Source: CAJQQK01 sp963696075
GTDB taxonomy: Bacteria > Pseudomonadota > Alphaproteobacteria > Rhizobiales > Hyphomicrobiaceae
Assembly (NCBI GenBank): GCA_963696075.1
Contig: CAVOJD010000025.1
Span: forward strand, 1 to 21,371
DNA length: 21,371 nucleotides
Direction: 5' to 3'
Below are positions 15,861-21,371 of the stretch, piece after piece (within the stretch, counting starts at the first letter, position 1; every line of letters starts with the position of its first letter). The position numbers and the translations under genes are program-made. The notes under the pieces are model-generated. The model saw nothing but the letters and a program-made list of their open reading frames with translations. It searched no databases and was not told where the DNA came from.

Positions 15861-15903
15861 TTTTTAAAAAACTACTGACAAGTGGGGTGGAGAGGAGCGC
15901 CTG

Positions 15904-16419
15904 ATGGGTCGAGATCGTGTCCAGATTGACGTTCAAGACACTAATAACGCGAAAAATCGCTCGTTCGAGGGCCCATCGGCGGCGGATCCGCCCGCCAATG
16001 ACGTGGTGACAAATCTCGTGCCGCGCGGCGGGCGCGAACCTCCGTCGGGCAAGCTCGAGGCAAGCGAGGTCGAGGCGACGGATGTCGCCGAGATTCGCCC
16101 TGAGAATTGGACCGAGATACCTCGTGACGTGTTCGTCACCCGGTTCATATTCTGGGTTCACGAGCATGGCCTACACGGTCCCTGGACGTCGGACGACGTC
16201 TGGTTTCTCGCGTCTGAAGACTTCGCGCCCGCGCACGATCTCCACCCGCCGCCGCAACGCGAGTTTCTGAGGCTGCTTAAGCGCGCACTTGGCGTCCACG
16301 TTCGTAAGGACAAACGCGTGAGAGACCGGCATGGGAACGTGAAGCGCAAGGCGACCTTCTATACACTGCCGAGCCAAAGTTTCGGGGCAGACGACCAGTC
16401 AGGCAACGAACGGAACTGA
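15904..16419 (+). CDS. 171-aa protein of unknown function, third gene of the HTH-polymerase cassette
   Basis: I do not recognise a named family. The N-terminal ~65 residues are charged and probably disordered. The C-terminal part (ENWTEIPRDVFVTRFIFWVH, then DDVWFLASEDFAPAHDLHPP, PQREFLRLLKRALGVHVRKD and KRKATFYTLPS) is well structured and looks like a winged-helix or other small DNA-binding fold: aromatic core residues, a basic helix and a Lys/Arg-rich hairpin. ATG 15904 is preceded by AGGAG (15892-15896). It follows the polymerase-like gene by 43 bases on the same strand, so the two are likely co-transcribed. A replication accessory or initiator role, binding the repeats just downstream, is speculative. 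Confidence 0.6.
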   Translation: MGRDRVQIDVQDTNNAKNRSFEGPSAADPPANDVVTNLVPRGGREPPSGKLEASEVEATDVAEIRPENWTEIPRDVFVTRFIFWVHEHGLHGPWTSDDVWFLASEDFAPAHDLHPPPQREFLRLLKRALGVHVRKDKRVRDRHGNVKRKATFYTLPSQSFGADDQSGNERN

Positions 16420-16520
16420 TTGTCAGGGCTTGAGACGCTGCGCTACGTCGTTGAAGAGATGCGCGGCCAGGATCGTGTGAAGTCGGCGACTGGGTTACTT
16501 CGAACATGATTTGTGACTGA

Positions 16521-17099
16521 ATTTTTGAACGCTCTTGCGCGTGCGAAGCTGTTGGCAGGTCATCGGTGGCGCGGCCCCGCAACAAGCGACAAAGACGACA
16601 AGGGGGCGCGTGTGCAGCGAGCGGTCTGCCGAACATATGAAGTGCGGCACAGATCGCGTCGGGGACAGAAATGCGGTTCTGCCGCGACGGAGTTCCGCGG
16701 CGCCGTCATGTACGCTCGACAGGCAATGGGGCGAAACGAATTGCCGATGAAGAGATGTGCGGCAGGCGGGCGAGATGTGCGGCAAAGATCGCGTCAGAGG
16801 CAGAGATGTGCGGCTGCCGCACATGAGATGCAGGCGAGTTTTTTGACGCCCTTACGCGCGCGCGACGTGTCAGACGGGTTCGTCGCGCCCGGTCGTGCCG
16901 CACATCAGAAGTGCGGCATCCCAACGATGAATGAGCGATCGGACCGGATGCTCGACGCGTTCGGACACGTCCTTGCGCGGCATGATGTTCGGCAGAAATG
17001 CGACGCGTCGCGGAGCGCAAGGCGATGTGCGGCACCGCTCAACGGCCGCAGAGGGACGCGTCGAGGATCGTTCTTTGAAGCTCTTACGCGCGCGCGATT
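16521..17099. repeat. Iteron-like cluster: direct and inverted copies of ATGTGCGGCA plus three longer boxes
   Basis: This 789-bp gene-free gap (16420-17208) is full of short repeats. Direct copies of (G)A(A/T)GTGCGGCA lie at 16639-16650, 16753-16764, 16773-16784, 16804-16815, 16908-16918 and 17024-17034, with weaker copies at 16668 and 16984. Inverted copies (TGCCGCACAT or TGCCGAACAT) lie at 16627-16636, 16815-16824 and 16896-16905, making palindromes such as ATGTGCGG-CTG-CCGCACAT. A second box, TTTTTGAACGCTCTTGCGCG or close variants, occurs at about 16522, 16840 and 17072. AGATCGCGTC recurs at 16651 and 16786. The arrangement resembles a replication origin or a multi-site protein-binding region; I could not exclude degenerate minisatellite DNA. 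Confidence 0.55.
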
Positions 17100-17208
17100 A
17101 CGCCTGCCGAGGCAGGCGATGTTGCCAATCTGAAGAGACCTATCCTTCTGCTCACCTAAACGCTTAAGAAAGAATGCCGCGCCGGTCCCTCTCTTTTGGC
17201 TGGCGCAC

Positions 17209-17922
17209 TCAGTTTTCCAGCGCCGCGATTTCGCGATCAAAGGCGGACAAGTAGCCGAGCCAAACTCGATGGCAGGATTGTCTTGCGAGCGGTGCGACAA
17301 TCGCGCGGCCAGCTCTGAACAGCTTTAGGGCTTCATTCTTTTGGCCCGTTTGCACCATCAATTGACCAAGCATTCCATGGGAGGCCGCAAGATCTGCCTG
17401 CCAGCCAGCGTTGTTCGGGTCAGACTTCGCGAGGCCAAGGGATTTGCCGTCGTGGTCCGCTCGAAGGTCCGAACCGAGAAGCGTGATGGGACGGTCAGTC
17501 ACCGCGCCGGTTTCAGGGTCGATCTCAAAGCGCAGTGCGGGCGGAAAACCTTCTGCTTCGTTGCCGCCGACGATGACGGGCACGACCGGCCGTTCGGGAT
17601 GACGCCAGCGGAACAGCCGCACCTCTTCGTTGACGTAATGGCTTTTGGCGGCGGACGGCGAACACAGAACGATCAGGGCGCGCGAGGCATCGAGCGCGGC
17701 GATGGTTGCATCCGTGAGGGACTGCCCTGGGGTGAACTCGTCGCGGTCGCGGAAAATGGGCCGAAGCAATTTCGGCACCGGGCCAAGCTCCGTCTCGCGG
17801 CCGATCAGGTCGGCGCCCAGCGCAAAGTCCTCAAGCCGCTTATGCAGCCACTGCGCCCAGCGATTGTCCTTATGGGAATAGGACAGAAACGCGGGATAGG
17901 TGATGGTCGTGGCTTCTGGCAT
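17209..17922 (-). CDS. TIR domain protein with a single C-terminal TPR, internally shortened
   Basis: A 237-residue protein. Residues 8-~155 are a TIR_2 domain (YPAFLSYSHKDNRWAQWLHK, IFRDRDEF, ALDASRALIVLCSPSAAKS) with S94-x-Y96-V-x-x-E100, where E100 is the expected NADase glutamate. It then jumps at about residue 160 (SDLRADHDGK) straight into SLGLAKSDPNNAGWQADLAA, the repeat phase of a TPR array, followed by one TPR and a short tail. In the large relatives I know, a transmembrane segment and several TPRs sit between these parts, so an in-frame internal deletion is likely. The start is ATG 17922. It probably depletes NAD+ in defence if active; without its sensor it might be inert or constitutively active. 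It is not adjacent to a partner gene. Confidence 0.75.
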   Translation of the reverse strand: MPEATTITYPAFLSYSHKDNRWAQWLHKRLEDFALGADLIGRETELGPVPKLLRPIFRDRDEFTPGQSLTDATIAALDASRALIVLCSPSAAKSHYVNEEVRLFRWRHPERPVVPVIVGGNEAEGFPPALRFEIDPETGAVTDRPITLLGSDLRADHDGKSLGLAKSDPNNAGWQADLAASHGMLGQLMVQTGQKNEALKLFRAGRAIVAPLARQSCHRVWLGYLSAFDREIAALEN

Positions 17923-18292
17923 GACTGGATGGTCCGCAACCTGCAGGGGTATACGGTAACTCAGCAGAGTGACAATTCAAGGCGCGACCTCTGGCAAAGT
18001 TAGTCAGTTGCCGTTGCCGCCATGGTGAGGGTTGCAGATCGCTGTGCCGTTAAGTGCTCAATGCCGGCTGGTTCACGACCGCGCGTCAAGGCACAGGGTG
18101 TCAGCGACAGTGCGTCAGACAGTAAATTCGCGCCTGACCGCATCGCGGCTTTTGCATGCGGGCGCCGGAAGCTCACGATAGGAACCCGACGCGAAAGACG
18201 CTTGCACAATCCATTGACTAGGGTAACCACTGGGGTTGAGGCTACAGATAACCAGAAAAATACATATAAAACAGGTTGTTATATATAATAAT
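17923..18292. other. Gene-free gap at the tRNA-side edge of the accessory region
   Basis: I see no supported gene in these 370 bases; short ORFs here have no family resemblance. The last 40 bases before the tRNA 3' end (about 18253-18292) are strikingly AT-rich (AAATACATATAAAACAGG, then TTGTTATATATAATAATT). If an integrated element used the tRNA 3' end as its attachment site, its attachment core and integrase remnants should be here, but I recognise neither. Confidence 0.4.
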
Positions 18293-18381
18293 TGGCGGAG
18301 AGGGGGGATTCGAACCCCCGATACGGTTGCCCGTATGCCGGATTTCGAATCCGGTGCTTTCAACCACTCAGCCACCTCTCC
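18293..18381 (-). tRNA. tRNA-Ser (anticodon CGA)
   Basis: On the minus strand the gene starts GGAGAGGTGGCTGAGTGG (acceptor and D arm). It has the anticodon arm CCGGA-TTCGAAA-TCCGG (anticodon CGA), a long variable arm CATACGGGCAACCGTAT, and T arm GGGGG-TTCGAAT-CCCCC, and it ends with G and an encoded CCA. The long variable arm and discriminator G fit serine. The run of C between T arm and acceptor is one base short: a full 5-bp T stem and a full 7-bp acceptor cannot both form, so one nucleotide is missing or was lost in sequencing a G6/G7 homopolymer. The accessory block abuts its 3' end. Confidence 0.93.
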
Positions 18382-18462
18382 GAAGCGGTCCGGTTGAGCC
18401 GCGCTTTCTAACGGAGGGCGGCGGGGGATGCAACGGGCTCGGGGGCGAAAAGTTTCGATCGC

Positions 18463-19500
18463 TTAGCTGTTTTGTGGGGTCGGGCCCGGGATGGCCGCGG
18501 CTGGTGGATGGCAAAGAAGGCTTGTTGCGGGGGTTCCGGCTTCGAAGCCCTGCGCGAGCAGGCGGCCGTCGGCGGGCGAAAAACAGGCTGCGAGGCGGGT
18601 GAGGGGATTGAGGACCGGCGGGGCGAGCCAGGCGAAGCTGTCGGTTTGCCCGGGTGGGAGGTGTTCGAGTTGGGTCTTGCGACCGAGGTTTTCCTTGCCG
18701 CGGGGGTGGCCGGACCAGTCCGGACAGGTCCAGATGTTGGCGATGGCGCGGGGGCCACGGTGAATGCGCGCCTGATCGCGGATACGCTCGATGATGGCGG
18801 TCTGGCCAGGCCGGCAACCGACCAGGGAATAGATCACGGGGGATGCAATCGGGGTTGTTGCAAGTCCTTCCAGAGCCTCGTCGAAATCCTTTGCTGTTGC
18901 GAACATCTCGCGGAGCAGGTGTGCGGCCGTGACATCCGGCTGGCGCCAAAGGGCAACCTTGTTTGACAGCCAATCGAGAGGCAGGAGGCCGCCGCCGGTC
19001 TTTGGCAGCGGCGCCTGATTGATGGCGGCGGCGAAGCGGCCGGGAGCGCTTGCCTGGAGAATGCCAGTGTAGCCGGGCCAGGTCAGGGTGTCGAAGGGGC
19101 CGGCGGGGCCGTTAACGGTGGCCGCGATGACGTAGCGGCCAAGGCCCGGGGTGCGCCAGTCAAGGATGCGGACGAGTTCCGGGGCGGCGTCGGTTTCGCG
19201 CAACGCGACGGTGCAGCCCCACTCGTAGTTGATCGACAGGAAGTAAGCGCCCGGGCGGGCGAGGCGTTCCGCGATGCGGTCGATCTCGTCGAGGTGGGCT
19301 GCACCAGCGCGCGCGAGCCAGCGGCGCGAGACGGCGTCGGCAGCCCGCAGGGCCGCGGCCGGCACCTTGCGGGTTGCACCCGAAATCAGGCTGTCGGCAT
19401 AGTCCGGAAAGGCGTCCAGGGTGGCCATTGGATAGTCGATGCCGCAGGAAATCCGCGGGATCTTCGGAAGGGCTGCGGGGGATGGTTCAGCGGGCAGCAT
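18463..19500 (-). CDS. Acid ceramidase / NAAA-like Ntn-hydrolase (linear amide hydrolase type)
   Basis: A 345-residue protein whose centre matches the cysteine Ntn-hydrolases that cleave linear amides. The YEWGCTVALRET segment puts a candidate nucleophile at C96, followed by RILDWRTPGLGRYVIAAT (the usual N/D-W pair, here D114-W115, then R116). Next comes a beta-rich stretch with TWPGYTGILQA and FAAAINQAPLP, as in bile-salt-hydrolase and acid-ceramidase relatives. The substrate is unknown. Unlike many relatives it has ~95 residues before the cysteine, as acid ceramidases do, so autocleavage before C96 is expected. There is no clear signal peptide. ATG 19500 is the first plausible start. It is transcribed away from rplU and its 3' end lies next to the tRNA gene; it is probably core chromosome. 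Confidence 0.65.
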   Translation of the reverse strand: MLPAEPSPAALPKIPRISCGIDYPMATLDAFPDYADSLISGATRKVPAAALRAADAVSRRWLARAGAAHLDEIDRIAERLARPGAYFLSINYEWGCTVALRETDAAPELVRILDWRTPGLGRYVIAATVNGPAGPFDTLTWPGYTGILQASAPGRFAAAINQAPLPKTGGGLLPLDWLSNKVALWRQPDVTAAHLLREMFATAKDFDEALEGLATTPIASPVIYSLVGCRPGQTAIIERIRDQARIHRGPRAIANIWTCPDWSGHPRGKENLGRKTQLEHLPPGQTDSFAWLAPPVLNPLTRLAACFSPADGRLLAQGFEAGTPATSLLCHPPAAAIPGPTPQNS

Positions 19501-19575
19501 GGCAGGCTCTGGTCGGGTTCGGCGCGGACGGCCATATAAACAATGTTCATGGCTTGCTTATGTGGTGGCTGGTCC

Positions 19576-19604
19576 TTGACATTTCAGCCCCCTGAAAGGA
19601 TAAA
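19576..19604 (+). promoter_or_regulatory. Sigma70-type promoter for the rplU operon
   Basis: TTGACA (19576-19581) and GATAAA (19599-19604) are separated by exactly 17 bases, a near-consensus housekeeping promoter. Transcription would start near 19611, giving a leader of about 197 bases before the rplU ATG. The leader is long enough for control at the RNA level, but I cannot identify a known L21 leader structure. The rest of 19501-19807 holds no gene. Confidence 0.6.
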
Positions 19605-19807
19605 GCGCGCTTGCGTTGCCGGCGAAAAATCCGGCGCGTCAACAGCGCTGCCCGAGGTTTCCAGTCTGGCCGTTCTATTGAACAGCGGGCTGAGGGCTTT
19701 CATAAGGCCTCATTTTTCATATCAAGACCCAAGAGTTGGCCGGTTTGGCTGGTGCAACTCTATCGATGGGCACCACAGGGCGCGGCAAAGAACGAGAAGG
19801 GTTTGAG

Positions 19808-20122
19808 ATGTACGCTGTTATCAAGACGGGCGGCAAACAATACCGTGTTTCGCCCGACGATGTTCTGACTGTCGAGCGCCTGCAGGGCGATGCGGAGCAG
19901 ACGATCGAATTCGCCGACGTCCTTATGGTGGGTGAAGGCGATAGCGTGAAGGTCGGTTCGCCGACGGTTGCCGGCGCCAAGGTTGTGGCTGAGGTTGTCG
20001 AGCAGACGCGGGGGCCGAAGCTGATCGCGTTCAAGAAGCGCCGGCGCAAGAGTTCACGGCGCAAGAAGGGCCATCGTCAGGATCTGACGAAGGTGAAAAT
20101 CAAGGAGATCGTCGGCGCCTGA
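19808..20122 (+). CDS. rplU: 50S ribosomal protein L21
   Basis: A 104-residue ribosomal protein of the large subunit that binds 23S rRNA near L20. It starts MYAVIKTGGKQYRV, the invariant L21 N-terminus, and contains FKKRRRKSSRRKKGHRQD, the basic RNA-binding signature. ATG 19808 has GAAGGG just upstream. It is followed by rpmA after 91 bases, the usual rplU-rpmA-obgE order. Length is normal and the sequence undamaged. Confidence 0.97.
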   Translation: MYAVIKTGGKQYRVSPDDVLTVERLQGDAEQTIEFADVLMVGEGDSVKVGSPTVAGAKVVAEVVEQTRGPKLIAFKKRRRKSSRRKKGHRQDLTKVKIKEIVGA

Positions 20123-20213
20123 GACGGCTGCCTTCGATTTTTCGATAATTGACATTGGGAGACGTGGCGGCCCGGCGGCCGCTCAGCGTCTGCGAACTGG
20201 GACGGATCAGACC

Positions 20214-20489
20214 ATGGCACATAAAAAGGCAGGCGGCTCCTCACGTAACGGCCGCGATTCAGAATCCAAACGCCTCGGCGTGAAGAAGTTCGGCGGTGAG
20301 CAAGTCATCGCGGGCAACATCATCGTGCGCCAGCGCGGCACCAAGTTCCACGCCGGGCGCAATGTCGGCATGGGCACGGACCACACGCTGTTTGCGAAGG
20401 CTGAAGGCGCGGTAACGTTCGAGACCAAGCGCAATGGACGCAAGTTCGTTTCCGTCGACCCGGCACCGGCGGCAGAGGCGGCCGGGTAG
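20214..20489 (+). CDS. rpmA: 50S ribosomal protein L27
   Basis: A 91-residue large-subunit protein whose N-terminus reaches toward the peptidyl transferase centre. The start MAHKKAGGSSRNGRDSESKR and the core FHAGRNVGMGTDHTLFA are characteristic. There is no cleavable Firmicutes-type N-terminal extension. It is co-transcribed with rplU and followed by a strong terminator. Length and sequence are normal. Confidence 0.97.
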   Translation: MAHKKAGGSSRNGRDSESKRLGVKKFGGEQVIAGNIIVRQRGTKFHAGRNVGMGTDHTLFAKAEGAVTFETKRNGRKFVSVDPAPAAEAAG

Positions 20490-20522
20490 AGGCTGAGCCA
20501 ATCTGCTCGTAATTCAAGACGA

Positions 20523-20557
20523 GGGCAGGTGGTTCGCCATCTGCCCTTTTTGTTTTT
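20523..20557 (+). terminator. Rho-independent terminator after rpmA
   Basis: GGGCAGGTGG (20523-20532) pairs with CCATCTGCCC (20537-20546) around a TTCG tetraloop with one G-T pair, followed by TTTTTGTTTTT. It lies 34 bases after the rpmA stop, so it should end the rplU-rpmA message, with obgE read through or from its own promoter. Confidence 0.88.
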
Positions 20558-20662
20558 GTGGCGCGTGCGACTGATAAACTGGCGCCACGGGTTGGCGCTC
20601 GGTTTTGGATGGGGTGGCCGGGGGTTTCATCGCCGGCGTTGTCCGGTCCTGGAGTTATTGCA

Positions 20663-21371
20663 ATGAAGTTTCTCGACCAAGCCAAGATCTATATTGCCTC
20701 GGGCAAGGGGGGCGATGGCTGCCTCTCGTTTCGGCGTGAGAAGTTCATCGAGTTCGGCGGCCCGGATGGCGGTGATGGCGGACGCGGCGGGGACGTGTGG
20801 GTCGAGTGTGTCGATAATCTCAATACGCTGATCGACTATCGCTACCAGCAGCACTTTGCAGCGCAGGCCGGGCGGCCCGGTGCGGGGCGCAACCGGTCCG
20901 GTGCGAACGGTGAAGACTGCATCATCAAGGTGCCGCCAGGGACGCAGGTGCTGGGCGAAGACAACGAGACGCTGATCGGCGACCTTGAAGAGCCGGGCGA
21001 CCGGATCCTGATTGCGCGCGGCGGCAACGGCGGGTTCGGCAACGCGCATTTCAAGTCGTCGACGAACCAGGCGCCGCGAAGGACCAATCCGGGCCAGCCG
21101 GCGGTTGCAGCTGACGATATGGCTGCGGCTGAAGCTGATTGCAGACGCAGGGCTGGTCGGATTGCCGAATGCGGGCAAGTCGACGCTGCTTGCCACGGTG
21201 AGCGCGGCAAAGCCGAAGGTTGCGGATTACCTTCACGACGCTGCATCCCAACCTTGGCGTGGTGCGGGCAGGGAAACGGATTTTGTGCTGGCGGTATTTC
21301 CGGGCTGATCGAAGGGGCGCACGACGGGGTCGGCCTTGGTGGGTGCAATTCCTTGGGCATGTCGAGCGGTG
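20663..21371 (+). CDS. obgE: GTPase Obg/CgtA, 5' part, with several frame breaks and cut by the window end
   Basis: The start of the ribosome-associated GTPase Obg, which acts in 50S assembly and stress signalling. The Obg fold is intact from ATG 20663 (MKFLDQAKIYIASGKGGDGC, FIEFGGPDGGDGGRGGDVW, ARGGNGGFGNAHFKSSTNQA). At about 21095-21115 the frame shifts +1. The G domain then appears as LTIWLRLKLIADAGLVGLPN-AGKST (G1 GLPNAGKST) in another frame, followed by more indels: two bases lost near 21230, one G near 21272, a changed GATATT-like spot and a lost C near 21302, and extra bases near 21340. Each flanking stretch is otherwise well conserved, so low-quality sequence at a contig end explains this better than loss of an essential gene. 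GGAG at 20651-20654 supports the start. Confidence 0.85.
   Translation, partial: MKFLDQAKIYIASGKGGDGCLSFRREKFIEFGGPDGGDGGRGGDVWVECVDNLNTLIDYRYQQHFAAQAGRPGAGRNRSGANGEDCIIKVPPGTQVLGEDNETLIGDLEEPGDRILIARGGNGGFGNAHFKSSTNQAPRRTNPGQPAVAADDMAAAEADCRRRAGRIAECGQVDAACHGERGKAEGCGLPSRRCIPTLAWCGQGNGFCAGGISGLIEGAHDGVGLGGCNSLGMSSG

Noticed and set aside
16627..17043. Short repeats as a CRISPR array
   Set aside because: Spacing is irregular, copies occur in both orientations, and the repeats are only 10-12 bases; no cas genes are present.
16513..17133. 206-codon open frame on the + strand across the repeat region
   Set aside because: Its apparent protein consists of translated copies of the short DNA repeats (Arg/Cys-rich, no family resemblance), and the repeats occur in both orientations and several frames. 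It has no good start signal.
18115..18375. 86-codon open frame beginning MAEWLKAPDSKSG
   Set aside because: This is the well-known spurious translation of a serine tRNA gene.
18368..18973. Pro/Arg-rich frames opposite and offset to the Ntn-hydrolase gene
   Set aside because: GC-rich shadows; the 18463-19500 minus-strand frame carries the recognisable Ntn-hydrolase motifs.

Overview
The window looks like an alphaproteobacterial chromosome segment, possibly Hyphomicrobiales-like, but I cannot name the genus. The evidence is the rplU-rpmA-obgE order at the right end, high GC with GC-rich third codon positions in the core genes, and alphaproteobacterial-looking L21/L27 sequences. Both ends look like low-quality contig edges. 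The last ~270 bases of obgE carry several indels that alternately break and restore an otherwise well-conserved GTPase. The first gene has a single-base frameshift in an A5 run.

Layout. (1) Bases 1-8592, all on the + strand, form a cell-envelope cluster: a partial DUF1254/DUF1214 gene, a DUF1214 C-terminal remnant, a DUF3302-HlyD pair (YiaW/YiaV-like), a complete secreted DUF1254/DUF1214 protein, a class A acid phosphatase preceded by an FNR/FixK-like box, another DUF1214 remnant of 26 codons, an MscS-type channel and a DUF502 membrane protein. (2) Bases 8600-18290 are accessory. They hold a truncated IS21 istA, a full-looking IS3-family element, a large TIR-STAND-TPR protein whose 3' end is cut by the IS3 end, a three-gene cassette (HTH protein, family-A/T7-RNAP-like palm protein, 171-aa protein of unknown function), about 600 bp of non-coding DNA packed with short direct and inverted repeats, and an internally shortened TIR protein. 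(3) The accessory block stops at the 3' end of a tRNA-Ser(CGA) gene, a typical island boundary, though no integrase is visible. (4) Bases 18384-21371 are core: an Ntn-hydrolase-like protein (-), then a clear sigma70-type promoter, rplU, rpmA, a strong terminator and the start of obgE.

The most interesting part is 10.8-17.9 kb. Two TIR (NADase-type) proteins bracket a possible replication/polymerase cassette with iteron-like repeats. The larger TIR protein carries ten near-identical 138-bp TPR units in which a few variable residues are shuffled. This has the look of an anti-phage immune receptor with a fast-evolving sensor next to a selfish or replicative element. That functional reading is inference; the domain motifs and repeats are directly visible.
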